DNA from: Carya illinoinensis | Lineage: Eukaryota; Streptophyta; Magnoliopsida; Fagales; Juglandaceae | Direction of reading: 5' to 3' | NCBI RefSeq assembly: GCF_018687715.1 | Contig: NC_056758.1 | Span: 12,966,001-13,030,000, forward strand | DNA: 64,000 bases | Shown here: piece by piece, positions 23,990-35,634 of the stretch | Numbering within the stretch: the first letter of the stretch is position 1 | Layout: each line of letters begins with the position of its first letter | Program-made: the position numbers and the translations under genes | The notes under the pieces: model-generated | The model's input: only the letters and a program-made list of their open reading frames with translations | The model's database searches: none | What the model was told of the DNA's origin: nothing

Positions 23990-25815
23990 CTCATTACACG
24001 ATGAAGCAAGTGTGAACCACCCAGACAAGCCACAAAAACTACCGATTGTGCCACCCTAGCTCTGCCGTGTTTGTCTCGTCCGCTCTCCCTCTTTCTCTCC
24101 CCGTGCTCTGCCACCACTCCCAACTGTGCCGCCGTTGATATTCACCAAGGCTGCCACCGCACATAGCCCTCTTGGTAAGGAAATCTCCTTTCTATGGCAC
24201 GGGTTAGTCTGGAGAGAAGCTTAGAAAGTTTATTTTTAAATTTGCAGCCCCTTCCCAAATAATCCATACATGGTTTGCTTAATTCCTAGAATACCCATTG
24301 TCATTAGGCTGGTTCTTCCTAGGCCATAATTGATCTTTATTTATTAAAACCACTTTGTGTGGGCTTTGTTTTAAATACAAGATTTTATAAAGAAAATAAA
24401 TAAGTTTGTAAATTGTATTTTTGGTATTATATTATTTTTTATAAATTGAATTCAGAAGCAAATAGAAAGCGTATAGTTTTATTTTGAATACTTTAAATTT
24501 GATTAAGTCTATTTTTATTAAAAGGAGTTTTTGCTAGTACTTATATAAGTGAATATCAATTAATTGGAGAGTGATAATATTTTAAGGTTAAGAGAATTTT
24601 ATATTTGCTTGGGGAAAATAAGGTATTTTAGCATTTCAGGCTTAAATATCAAAATGCTTATTTAATTAGAGATTTAAGTAAGTTATGTGTCTATTTTATA
24701 GGTGATGATTGATATACATTCGGCATTATTGTGAAAAAATTCAAAAAAAATAAAGAAATCCAGATAAGCGAGGTTCCTATGCTAATCTTTGCATAAAATG
24801 TATGGACTGAGGTTGACTTTGTGAAAAATTATGCATGTTTTGAAATGAGAACTTTGGAAAAACAATCTCGGTCATTTATCTGCATTACTCATGAAATTTC
24901 TATAAGAAGAGAAAAGCATTTTGTTATGACTGGTGTAGACATGAACTATTTTTGACATTCAGTTTCTAACTTGTGCAAAAAGAGTGATTATAAAAGTTTG
25001 GAAATTTGTGTATAGTTTTATGAAAATGCCAGATTCTGTTTTTAAGTATATGATAATGATCTGAATATGTTTTGTCCTCCATTTTATTTTGATATGGCAT
25101 TTGAAAACCTTTGGCACAATATTCTGATTTGTGTTTGACTCTGATCTTGCTCTACTATTTCTCTGCTTTGTTTGAGTTGGTAACAATTTCTCTGTCCTTG
25201 AGGACACCAACTTTGGAAACAAATTAGTAGTTCTGTGTGCACACTAGGGGTTCTGAGAATAATAAGGGGAAGATTCACTTTTGTCACTGCCTGGTTTGGC
25301 CATCGGGGATAGCACAACCCTACCACAAGGGTTAAACATAGCCTCTGTTCTTATGCGATGCTTTGATATAACATGATGATGATAATATTCAGTTTATGTT
25401 ATGCCAAAGGACTTTGGATTATAAATATCTGAACTACCGCTCTGTTAGTTTGAAAAGTTTTGTTTTGTATGCTAAAACTACAAATATTTTGCTCTGCAAC
25501 TTGTATTCTATAAATGCTCATGTTTACACATTGGTATATGTTTTCTACTTATTGAATTGTTGATAACTTACCGATTATCTCCACTAGATTTTTCAGATAA
25601 TATTGATGTTTCAGCTGGAAGAAGTCAACATTAGGAAGTGTTAGCAAGGCTGATGATCATAGAGGAATAAGTGCCAAAGGGTAAAATTATCTATTGGAGA
25701 GTCTTAGTTAGTAGAATTATTATTTTATGTTATTTTGGTATTTTGAGTTATATATATGTCTAAGTTTGAGAAATTAGTTTTTTTTTGAGGTATTTTTATG
25801 GTGTTTTGGTGGAGG

Positions 25816-25817
<2 letters not shown>
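23990..25817 (+). repeat. LTR-like non-coding sequence between copia A and copia B
   Basis: About 1.8 kb without a domain-bearing frame. It begins with a C-rich stretch (TCCGCTCTCCCTCTTTCTCT near 24078), then T/G-rich DNA, then a block GCCTGGTTTGGCCATCGGGG at 25290-25309 followed by AACCCTACCAC and GGTTAAACA. These are typical of long plant Ty3/gypsy-type LTRs. It abruptly replaces the integrase of copia A at one end and the (AT)n edge of copia B at the other, so it is probably an LTR or fragment that truncated one or both. Exact ends and duplication were not found. Confidence 0.35.

Positions 25818-25851
<34 letters not shown>
25818..25851. repeat. (AT)n microsatellite
   Basis: About 17 AT units at the left limit of recognisable copia B sequence. 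It may mark a breakpoint, since the element's reverse transcriptase and 3' LTR should lie on this side and do not. Confidence 0.9.
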
Positions 25852-25853
<2 letters not shown>

Positions 25854-25989
25854 GTTTGAATAAATAAATTTAAATTTTATTGAATTTTTGGATTATTTAT
25901 AGCCATAATCGGTGCGGCTTAAACTTATGGTGCTGGCTCTATGTCATTAGCAGGGGATGATGAGGTCACAATCGGTGTAATGGTTGCAT

Positions 25990-26980
25990 GTGTTGAGTCG
26001 GTTGGCATGTGTTGTAAAGTTTCAAGTATTGTAGTTGTATTGTTGGAGACATATTATTTGGACAAGTGAGGTGGCGATGTTGAGAAAATAGCAGCAGTAT
26101 TTGGTGTTGGAGTAGTAGGGGTACAATGTGTATTGAAGAAACCATTAGCGAATTTAGAAAAATTTAGAGAAAATACCAGGTTTTGCAGCAGGGGCGTACA
26201 ATAAGTTGGGATCGTTATAAGGAAGAATACTTACATAAAAAATAACGTGTCGAGATAGATGTGTTTTGAAGGAGGATGCAAGCATTGATATCCTTTGTGT
26301 ATGGGACTATAACTAAGAAATATACATGGACAAGATTTTGGAGACTATTTATTTTAGGCATAATCTAAAAAGTTTTAAGGAGTTATGGTCATGGTGAGTG
26401 AGTTCCATGCAATTTAAAAAATGGTGTTTCCATTTTGAGTGTGGATGAAGGGAGATGATTGATAAGATAAATGACAGTGAGAAAATCATCAATCCAATGT
26501 TCTCAGGGTAGCTGAGCATGAAAGAGCAAGGTTGATCTGGTTTCAACAATATGTCAATGCTTTTGCTCAGCGACACCATTATGATCCAGTGTGCTGGGAC
26601 AAGAAACGTGTCGAATAATGCCATGTTGTTCTAAATGAGAAAAAATATTTTTGAGTCATATTCTCTTCCACCATCACATTGAAAAATTTAAATTTTGGTA
26701 CCAAATTGGTTTCCTACCATACGATGGAAAATCACGAAATAGTTGAAAAAATTGGACTCTTGTTTTAAAGGATAAAGCCAAGTGTATCGAGTACGATCTT
26801 CGACAAAAATGACATAATACTCGTAGTTTTGAATAGAAGAAACTAGGGCATGTCCCATAAGTCACAATGGACCTTTGACAAAGGAGCAGTATCAATTTTA
26901 TTGTGTCGGGGAAGAGATAGACGACTACTTTTGCCTTTTTGACAGCTACTTTATATGCTACAATGTTCAAGCCAAGAAGA
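25990..26980 (-). pseudogene. Copia B integrase core and linker remnant
   Basis: Reading on the minus strand from L1-2 outward, the integrase core is recognisable in three frames: the AYKVAVKKAKVVV/PFPDTIK-like segment near 26930, a segment around 26900-26700 matching the first catalytic region, the C-terminal part with HNGVAEQKH near 26590 and YLINHLPS near 26440, then FKLHG near 26405. A Ser/Thr/Pro-rich linker with DIEPAP at about 25940 leads toward the missing reverse transcriptase. The integrase of copia elements inserts the cDNA; this copy has multiple stops and shifts and is dead. Confidence 0.65.
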
Positions 26981-27214
26981 AATAGAACTAATGTTTTTGG
27001 AATTTAAAATATGCAAGAGCGTGGAATTAGGATGGCCAAGCCTCTCCTCTCTCTCTACGGAAAGGTGAGGTGTTTTCTCTTTAAGTTTCTTGTATCTTAG
27101 AGGCTTCCTCTTGGACTCAGTCCGAAGAGTTCATCCTTTTTCTAGAATCTGGCCTTAGTGGTAGTTTTTCCCAAGACTTCACACGGTTTAGTTCATAATA
27201 CTAGCCCGAGGTTC

Positions 27215-28606
27215 ATGGCAGAGGAGTTAACAAATCTATATGAGGGACTTTGTCTCACGGAAGCAGAGAAACAAGAAGTACTAATCCCTCAAGAGGAGAT
27301 ATTACTATCCGAAGAAAAAAGCAAGAGATGTCTGGCAGCGTTGGTGATTGCCGAGAAGGAAGTTAACAAAGGGGCATTCCGAGCTACAATGAGCAAAGCT
27401 TGGCAAGTAACAGGGCGGGTCTCGTTCAAAGATCTTGGGCAAAACAAATATCTAGTAGAATTCCATACTGCTTTAGAAAAGACCAGGGTCCTTCAGTGTC
27501 GCCCGTGGACCTTTGACAGGTTCCTAGTCAACTTACAAGACTGTGAAGGCTGCTTAACACCAAAAGACTTATCCTTCTCAAAGTAGATCTTCTGGATTCA
27601 ACTCCATGACCTACCATTTGCAGGGATGAATAAATTGACGGGTGAGAAACTAGGAGCAATCGTTGGTGACGTGCTTGCAGTGGATGTAGACGCAGGGGGA
27701 TTATCATGGGGAAGATATCTTAGGGTGAAAGTACAAGTCAATATAACCAAAGCTCTGGCAAGAGGAAGCTTCATCAACACAGGTTCTAAACGGTTCTAGA
27801 TCCCCTTTAGATACGAGAGATTACCATTATTTTGCTTTCATTGTGGGGTCATTAAGCATCTTGGTCCCTAATGTCCAAACACAATGCTTGAAGGTAAGCA
27901 CCGGGAAGGTGAAGGAATGCAGTATGGTCAATGGTTACGAGCTAGCCCCCCAACGAGAAGCCACCAAAATTTTTCAAAACAGAAAGACGAACATGCAAAC
28001 TCAGCAGATTGGCGCCAAAATAAAAGTGACTCTAGTAACCTCGACGGGGACGAGCTAGTGCATGGTGCTAGACGAAATAGTCCTGTAAGGTCCAATCACA
28101 GTGACAGAGCTGGATCAGACACCTACATCTCCCAGAGCCCATGCTTCAGGAAGGGCAACCTGTATGTTAATGCAGAAAGGCATGGGCAGTCTGACCAGGT
28201 ATCTTCAAACCCCCTTATCCCCCATGCTTCTCCTGTCACTCACACTGTAGATCCTAGAGAGTCTCGGGCTTATACCCTAGCTGTATCACCCTGCATAGTT
28301 CTGGCCTCGGTAGGGCCTGATAGCCCAGTAAGACAGGACACTACTCTCAGCCTACCTTCTCAGAATTCTCCCCTCAAAGCCCCGAAAACTGGCCTACCAA
28401 AATCAGGGCCCACCTGGAAGAGAAGGGCCAGAGGTTTAGGCCTCCCAGCCCAACATGAAGAGTGGGATACTCCTATGAGGGACTTGGTTAAAACAAGACA
28501 GAAAAGGAAATGTGCAAATGTTCAGTCGAGTCCCATTTTGACAAGGAAAAGGTTTAAGCAAGCTTGTATGGCAGAGGCTGCTAAGCAGCCCTGCCATTCC
28601 CCATGA
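27215..28606 (+). pseudogene. L1-2 ORF1 (DUF4283 / zinc-knuckle RNA-binding protein)
   Basis: The RNA-binding ORF1 of a plant L1. The frame opens at 27158, but the second Met at 27215 (MAEELTNLYEGLCLTEAEKQ) is the usual family start and is preferred. The DUF4283 core spans about 27350-27780 (RPWTFDRFLVNLQDCEG, WIQLHDLPFAGMN), followed by a zinc knuckle CFHCGVIKH at about 27832-27858, and a long polar tail rich in Ser, Arg and Lys. Three in-frame stops interrupt it: TAG 27584-27586, TAG 27797-27799, TAA 27869-27871, the last at the position just before the final Cys of the knuckle. No frameshift. Its TGA overlaps the ORF2 ATG in ATGA at 28603-28606. Confidence 0.85.
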
Positions 28607-31600
28607 AACACTTGGCATGGAACTGCCGAGGGCTTGGGAACCCTCGGACAGTTCGAGAACTTCACCTCATGGTGAAGGAGAAGAGCCCGGATGTCATCTT
28701 TTTGAGTGAGACCAAATGTAATAGAACAAGGATGGAGGGGATCAGAAACAAACTGAATTTTGATCACAGTTTCATAGTGGACTGTGTTGGCAGGAGTGGT
28801 GGCATAGCTTTTTTGTGGAAGAAGGAGGTGGAGGCAGAACTAAATTCGTACTCAAACCATCATATTTCCTTAACTGTATTTCTTGAGAATTTGGAGAGGA
28901 GTATTCTTTTAACCGGCTTCTATGGACATCCAGTAGCTGCAAAAAGAAAAGAGAGCTGGAATCTTATTAGACTTATACACTCTAATATCCAATGCCCATG
29001 GCTGTGTTTGGGAGATTTCAATGAAATTCTCCTTCAAGAGGAACAATTTGGCTCTCATGCCAGACCATTTCACCAAATGGAGGCATTCAGATCAGTGGTT
29101 AATGACTGTGGTATGCAAGACCTGGGATACAATGGGGACTGCTTTACCTGGAGTAATAGAAGAGAAGGGTCAGACTTTACTAAAGCCAGACTGGATAGAG
29201 CCTTTGTCAATAAAGGTTGGAGGGATCTCAAGCTCATTAATTCAGTGTTAATCCTACCAGCTCAGTGCTCAGACCATAATCCCATTTTTGTTGCCTGCTC
29301 AAGCTCTACTGTTGCTAAAATTCCTAGACCTCGAATTTTCAGGTATGAAGCAGCATGGGGTAAAAAGGAGGAATGTGGACTCTTAGTTAAACAAGCCTGG
29401 CTTCAAAGTTGTCATCTCAGTCCTAAGCTAAAAGCTTCTCGAGAAGGGCTTATAAACTGTAGAGAGAAGCTTAAGGCTTGGGGCAGGAAAGTAATTCAAG
29501 ATCATAAGAAAGTACTCACAGGCAAAAGAGAGTATCTCAGAAGACTGCAGGAAGCTAACATAGGACAGAACAATGAACAGATTCAGCAAGCTCAAACAGA
29601 GATTGACCAACTGTTAGAGAGTGAAGAGTTGAAATGGAGACAAAGGGCAAAACAAAGATGGCTTTGAGAAGGGGATAGGAACACTAAATTCTTTCATTAG
29701 TGTGCTTCTCACAGGAGATTGGTCAACACTATCAAGCAAGTTGCTAATGAGAATGGAGTTACTGTTAATAACCAGAAGGAAATAGGTTTGGCTTTTCAAG
29801 ACTTTTATAGAAACCTTTTTTCTACTTCTGATCCTCAAGGAAGTGATGCTTTGCTTCATTCCTTCCAGGCCCGTGTCACTAGGGAAATGAATAGGACTTT
29901 AACCAGTCCATTTTCCACAGAGGAAATCCAAAGAGCTATTCTTGACATGAACCCGATGGGATCTCCTAGGCCAGATGGCTTTCCAGCCCTATTCTATCAT
30001 CAACATTGGCTAGTAGTTGGAAAAGAAGTCTCTGAGGCAGTCCTGGAATTACTGAACACAGGAAAGGGTTTCAAGGAGATTAATAACACCTTTATATCCT
30101 TAATACCAAAGAAGAAAGTCCCTAAATCTGTCACAGACTATAGGCCTATAAGCCTTTGCAATGTCTTCTATAAGATCATTGCCAAAGTGTTAGCAAACAG
30201 ATTAAAAGTCATTTTGCCAAATGTCATATCTCCAAACCAGAGTGCTTTTGTGGTAGGAAGATTAATCTCGGATAATATTGTGGTGGCTTATGAACTCATG
30301 CACTCAATGATGAACAGGCTCAAAGGCAGACAAAATGGTTACATGGCACTCAAGCTTGACATGAGTAAGGCATACAATAGAGTAGAATGGAGTTTCCTAC
30401 AATCAGCATTATTGAAGATGGGCTTTGACAGTAGCTGGGTGGAACTGGTGATGGAATGTGTATCTATAGTGAGCTACTCGATCTTGGTGAATGGCATCCC
30501 ACAGCCAACCTTCCAACCAACTAGGGGAATTCGGCAGGGGGATCCTCTCTCTCCCTATCTATTCATTATTTGCTCAGAAATGCTAACTCACTGCCTGAAC
30601 CAGGCAGAATCACAAGGGGCAATATCTGGGATACCAGTGGCACGAGGAGCTATGAGAGTTACTCACTTGTTTTTTGCAGATGACAGCCTAGTGTTTTGTA
30701 AATCTAACCCTGAGGAATGGACTAGACTACAGCATACTCTTTCTTCTTTTGAGCTGGCTTCTGGACAGCGCCTCAATTTTGAGAAATCCTCCATCTATTT
30801 CAGTAGCAACACCAAACCAGACACTCAATTCTCCATTTTAGAGCTAGCAGGCATCAAAGCAACTGGAGCTTTCGACAAGTACTTGGGTCTACCATCTTAT
30901 GTTGGTAGAAATAAGCAAAAAGCCTTCAGCTCCATACTTGATCAAGTGAAAAGGAAGATGTCAAACTGGAAGGTAAACATGCTATCTAAAGGTGGCAAGG
31001 AAATACTACTGAAGTCAGTTTTACAGGCCATCCCAACGTATAGCATGGGTATATTTCTCTTGCCAAAAGCTATTTTGAGAAGACTTAACCAGCTCTTACA
31101 GTCTTTCTGGTGGGGCCAAAAGGAAAACAGATCCAAGATTCACTGGATCAGCTGGAAGGACATGGGAAAACAGAAGAGCAAGGGAGGACTGGGCTTTCGG
31201 GACTTTGAGCAATTCAATTTGGCCTTGCTAGCAAAGCAAGGGTGGAGGCTCCTACAAGCTCAAACCTCCCTTGCTGCACAGGTCCTTAAAGCTAAGTATT
31301 ATCCTACCTCGAGTTTCCTCTCAGTCAGGAAGAGAGCTTCAGATTCCTATGTATGGAAAAGCCTCCTTGCAGCCAGACATGTCCTCGAAGAAGGCCTACT
31401 GTGGAGAGTAGGCAACGGTAAACATATTAGGATTTGGTCTGACAAGTGGGTGCCAAGGCCATCCTCCTATATGATACAATCCCCTGTGAGTATACTAAAT
31501 AAGGAGGCTTCGGTTGACCAACTAATCAACCCTCAGACTATGCAGTGGAACCTTGGCCTAATCCACTCAATTTTTTCAGAAGAGGAGGCAAACCTTATCT

Positions 31601-32706
31601 GTAAAATGCCTATAAGCCCCTGCAGGAGCCAAGATGTCCTATCTTGGAGGTGCTCAAGTAATGGTAAGTTCTCTGTAAAAAGTGCCTACCACCTGCAGAG
31701 CTCTATGAGAGAGTATGTTAAGGGGCAACCTTCCAATAGCAACACAGTTTCTAAGGTATGGGACAGGCTGTGGAGCATCGGGGTTCCTAATGGCACCAAA
31801 TCTCTCCTATGGAGAGCAGCTAAGAAATCTCTTCCTACTAATCTCAACCTGCTAAAGAGGAAGGTGGTGACATCTCCCTTATGCCCCATTTGCCTTACTG
31901 AGGAGGAAACAGTTTCCCATGCTCTTTGGTCATGCAAGTCAGCTCAGGATGTGTGGTATTTGGGCTCGAGACAGTTATAGAAGATGAGTAGCACTGCTGA
32001 GACCTTCAAAGAGCTTTTGGAATCCATGCTTGAGAAACTTCCCCCAGAAGTTTTAAGTGAGGTGGCTGTTACAGTCAAGCTCCTGTGGAATCGAAGAAAC
32101 AGCCTAGAGTTTGAGGATTTGTTCTCTTCACCTGCAAACCTCTCTAAAAGGATCCAAGCAGAACTGTCTATTATTAAATCAGGAGCTGAGCAAGGTGATG
32201 TCAAGCAACCAAGGCAGGTACTGAGTCCACAGTCGTGGACACCTCCCCCTCTAGGAATGCTCAAAGCAAACTGGGATGCTGCTATTGATAAGATCAACTC
32301 AAGGGTGGGGATTGGGGTAGTCATTAGAGACTCCAAAGGTCTGACGATAGCTACTCTGTGGGCATGCAAAGACATGCAACCGGATCCTATTCTCGGTGAG
32401 GCAGTGGCTGCTCTCCGAGCAACATCTCTCTGTGCTGACCTGGGGCTAACTCACATTGTGTTGGAAGGTGATTCGATGGGAGTAGTAGGGGCTGTGCAGC
32501 AGGTAAAAGAAAGTTGGTCTTCAGTTGGCCTAATGATTAGAGACATAAGGCTTATCCTCTCCAACTTTAGAAGCTGGTCTATTAGGCATGTACCAAGGAG
32601 AGTCAATGGCGTTGCTCATGGCCTGGCCAAGCACGCCCTGTCTCATCCAAGAGAATGTATTTTGCTGGGGGACTATCCCCCATGTATTCAAAACTTATTT
32701 CCTTAA
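28603..32706 (+). pseudogene. L1-2 ORF2 (APE endonuclease, reverse transcriptase, zf-RVT, RNase H)
   Basis: One uninterrupted frame of 1,367 codons apart from three stops: TGA 29665-29667, TAG 29698-29700, TAG 31978-31980. The endonuclease (residues 1-235) keeps its catalytic landmarks WNCRG, LSETKC, LGDFNEIL and SDHNP. The reverse transcriptase (about 480-760) shows DYRPISLCN, LKLDMSKAYNRVEW, GIRQGDPLSPYLF and the active site FADD at 30673-30684. A zf-RVT cluster (CPICLTEEETVSHALWSC) precedes the third stop. A C-terminal RNase H follows (WDAA at 32272, GEAVAAL, LEGDSMGVV, VNGVAHGLAKHA). The family role is nicking, cDNA synthesis and RNA removal. The first two stops lie 33 bp apart between endonuclease and reverse transcriptase. 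Confidence 0.9.
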
Positions 32707-32757
32707 TGATAACAGTTTCTTCCTTTCAAAAAAAAAAAAAAGGATGGCCAAGCCTCT

Positions 32758-33259
32758 GATGCCATATGAACTCGGGTACTTGGAGAGTGGTCAGAACGGC
32801 AATAGTGCCATTGTCTTGTAAGGCATAGAGACTATTCTTTTTACGGCCTGTTGCCAAAGTTGAACCGGTGGTTCTGTCCTTGATCTTAAAGCCAGAAGAG
32901 ATAAATTCAATAGCATAAGAGATATCGTTAGTGAGTTTTCCAAAAATTCTTTTTAGTATTAGGAACAATAAGAATATTATTTAAGAGCTAAATTGCCATG
33001 CGATGCTTCAGAGTTGTGTTACTGGTATGTGAAATTGGAAGACAAGATCCATTGCCAACCATAACATGGTCGTGACCAGTATATGGTTGAGGATGATGGA
33101 GGTTACCAAGATTGGTTACCGAGATCAGATGTCATGTATTGGCCCCGGTATCCGTATACCAAGTTGGGTCAGAACTCTAATATCTGAGGTGGTCTTGGCT
33201 GCAAGTGCTTGAGAAACATGTTAGTTGGCTCTTTGTTTTCATAGCAATGATCGTATGTG
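32758..33259 (-). pseudogene. Copia B protease and GAG-pre-integrase remnant
   Basis: Minus-strand pieces in the normal copia order: a protease active site WYTDTGAN with the Asp at about 33152-33150, a stretch up to 32968 in which several frames carry parts of the protease, then ..SSGFKIKDRTTGSTL.. and VPEFIWHQRLGHP (32968-32742), the pre-integrase motif that L1-2 interrupts. Frameshifts and stops are present. In intact copia the protease cleaves the Gag-Pol polyprotein. Confidence 0.7.
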
Positions 33260-33266
33260 TACCAAC

Positions 33267-33983
33267 TAGGGCTGTGCAAATCCTTTGCCAGATCTGATTC
33301 CGATCGATGCAGAGCGCCTGCTTTGCCTCCAACTTTGATGGAGTTGGAGTAGTTGGAATTCGGAGTCGGAGCTACTTCGAAATTTAATGTATGAATCGGA
33401 GTCGGAGCTCACTCCGAACTCCGATGAAAAATTTCGGAGCAATCCTAAACATTTTCTATTAGCTTGTTTTCATCTATCTAAACCAGCTTTATTACTCTTT
33501 TATCTAAACCAGCGTAAAGGCTAAAATGTCTTTCTCCTTAACCAACTTTATCAAGTTTACTTTTTATGTGCTTCACTTCTTTGGTTGAAATCACCGTTGT
33601 TTTTCACTTTTTTTGTTTCTAATTTTTAGTTCAAGCCAGCTAGTGCAAACTGCAAAAGGTCTTCAAGTGACAAGATGTCTCATTTTCCTTACATTGAAAG
33701 GAATTGCGCCAGTTGAAAAGACTTCCCTTTGATATTAAAAGAGATTTGAAATCACCAACGACATAAAGACTTCCCTCTGACTCTTGATATAAAAAAGAAA
33801 GAAAAAATAATAGACTTCCCTCTTCAACTGCTTCAACGAGCGAGAATGCTCCATATCATCATTTATCAGTATCCGAGCTCTACCTATTTCCTTTTATACT
33901 TTTGTGAAATGCATCAGAATTTACAGGCTCCATATCATCATGGTGAATTCAACATCGTTGATTATACCAGTGGCGGCCGACCG

Positions 33984-34036
<53 letters not shown>

Positions 34037-34176
34037 GTGTTGCTCCGTCTTTGACTCAAACTCCGATTGAAGTCGGAGTCTGCTCCTGATCGGAGTCAGA
34101 GTCGGTACCAAATTTATTTCCGATTTTTGTTAGAGTTGGAGTTTGGAGTTGGGCTTTCCGAGTCGGAGCCCACCCA
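33267..34176. mobile_element. hAT-like non-autonomous element in copia B
   Basis: A 910-bp insertion between gag and protease of copia B. The ends TAGGGCTGTGC and, on the opposite strand, TGGGTGGGCTC resemble hAT MITE termini, and the flanks share TACCAAC at 33260-33266 and 34177-34183, close to the 8-bp duplication of hAT elements. Both ends are studded with CGGAGT-type units (TCGGAGTCGGAGCT near 33363; GTCGGAGTCTGCTC near 34073). A 47-bp (CT)n tract lies inside. No transposase is encoded. Confidence 0.6.
33988..34034. repeat. (CT)n microsatellite
   Basis: About 23 uninterrupted CT units within the hAT-like element. Likely highly length-variable between individuals. The short reading frames across it encode only Ser-Leu repeats and are not genes. 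Confidence 0.95.
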
Positions 34177-34187
34177 TACCAACACTT

Positions 34188-34376
34188 GAGAGCAATATGT
34201 GAGAAATAATTTCTACAAATTTCAAATAGATAAGTCTTATGCAACATTTTGCAAAAAAGTGAACTCTATATTAAAAAAGTGTTAAAAAACTATTATTTTT
34301 TAATAGAATCATTTTTTTATAAAAGACTTATATAGAATTTGTCTATTTGAATATTGTATATATAGCATTACTCATG
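34188..34376. mobile_element. Small MITE disrupting the copia B zinc knuckle
   Basis: About 190 bp of AT-rich DNA with long imperfect terminal inverted repeats: the left edge has TTTCAAATAGATAAGTCTTA and the right edge, reversed, TTCAAATAGACAAATTCTAT then ATAAGTCT. It sits inside the gag of copia B directly after CQICGRNVHE, that is, within the zinc-knuckle segment, and the coding sense resumes (ALKCWY) on the other side. Exact ends are uncertain by several bases. Confidence 0.55.
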
Positions 34377-34379
34377 TAC

Positions 34380-35223
34380 ATTTCGGCCACAAATTTGACA
34401 TTGCGGCAGGTTTGAGTGAATTTAGTTTGTGGTGTTGGATGGCACTGAGACTTTATTGGTGCAGAGCTGCCACTATGCCAAGGAGTTTTAGTGTGTCATG
34501 ACTGGTGGGTCCCTGTGAAGAAGCGCCTCAATACGTAGGAGGAAAGCCGTATCCTTCGGATGAAAAGGAATAATTGCGATATTTATTTGTGGCTCGAACA
34601 CGATTGTTGTTACCATGGCCTGTGCCTTGCTGCCGTTGTTCAACAAATGCCATATCGTGGTTTAATTGATAGCCTCCCGTGTCTACTTCATTGTGGAATC
34701 CCATGTTTTATGCTTGTAGAGAAGTGACAAATTGACCATACGTGGGAAAGGGAGGTTTGGACAGCATAGTGGTAACAAAGATGTCATATTTTTTACCAAG
34801 ACAATGAGAGAGTTGCACGATTTTATCTTCATCAGAGATCGGCTTCTGAATGGCAGCAACGTTGTCACATTTAGACTTGAACCGCACGAGATAATCAGTT
34901 GGTGAGATGGAATCAGACTTGGGAATTTGAAGTTGGTGTTTTAATTGTACTTCTCGTTCCTTGGTGGCTTGACGATAGGTCTCTTCAAGGTAGTTCCAAA
35001 CTTCACGAGCAGTGGTGTCTCCAACAACATGACCCACGGATTCTTCCTTTTAGGTGCCTATAATCCAACTCGGAAGTAGGACATCAGTGGAAGTCCATTA
35101 TTCCAAATGTGGGTTGACAATTTCTTTCCCTTCATCAATGAGGATGGTGGCTGGAGGTGCACCGTGGGTGAGATGAGTTATAGTGTCAAATTCTGAATAA
35201 GGGGCAGGATTTGCATACGCCAT
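34380..35223 (-). pseudogene. Copia B gag remnant
   Basis: The capsid protein of a copia element. It starts MAYANPAPYSEFDTI at 35223 and stays in one frame to 34708 with two stops (near 35112 and 35050). Recognisable UBN2-type blocks: GDTTAREVWNYLEETYRQAT, VQLKHQLQIPKSDSISPTDY and IVQLSHCLGKKYDIFVTTML. After a frame change a Gly/Ser/Gln-rich tail leads to a zinc knuckle CQICGRNVH near 34370-34400, interrupted by the MITE. The start choice is forced: no earlier in-frame ATG fits between it and the LTR edge. Confidence 0.7.
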
Positions 35224-35634
35224 ATAAGATAAATGGTGTGTTGGTATTTATTTTTTAATAAATAGAGTTTTTGTAATGTTTTTTTTAAGTGATATTATGG
35301 TGGCATTTGAAATTGAGAATAGTCATTAACATGTTTTTACTCTTAATCCTTTAATCGTTTTAGAGAAAATCTTCTACTCAGTCGTGTTGGTTTTTCCTAA
35401 AAAAACAGCCCACTAATGGGCGGATGCCACATAGTCATTCCATTTAAATAACTATAGGACCACGATGGACAGGAATGAGGACCTTGGTGTGAAACCTGTG
35501 AGCATCCCATTTTGAAAGCCCTTGGTCTCTCAGCCTCCCTCACATTTGCAAAATCTAAAACCTGTGAGAAGTGATGCCGTGAGGGAGTTGCCATTGCCAT
35601 GATGAGTCTTTGTTGCCATGAGGTGTCATTGTTG

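Larger units (their letters stand above)
27046..32740 (+). mobile_element. L1-2: nearly intact full-length L1-type LINE
   Basis: A 5.7-kb plus-strand LINE with a short GC-balanced 5' UTR, ORF1, ORF2 and an A-tail (about 14 A, 32728-32740). It is bounded by a perfect 17-bp target-site duplication, AGGATGGCCAAGCCTCT, at 27029-27045 and 32741-32757. Target-primed insertion hit copia B inside the RLGHP codons of its pre-integrase domain. Each ORF stays in one frame over its whole length with only three in-frame stops, so this is the youngest LINE here. Confidence 0.95.

Noticed and set aside
27884..28606. Separate 240-codon gene downstream of DUF4283
   Set aside because: It is the in-frame C-terminal tail of L1-2 ORF1 after the TAA at 27869.
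31984..32706. Separate 240-codon RNase H-like gene
   Set aside because: It is in the same frame as L1-2 ORF2, divided from it only by the TAG at 31978-31980.
33846..34089. Short frames with Ser-Leu repeats
   Set aside because: They translate the (CT)n tract in the hAT-like element and have no other coding signal.
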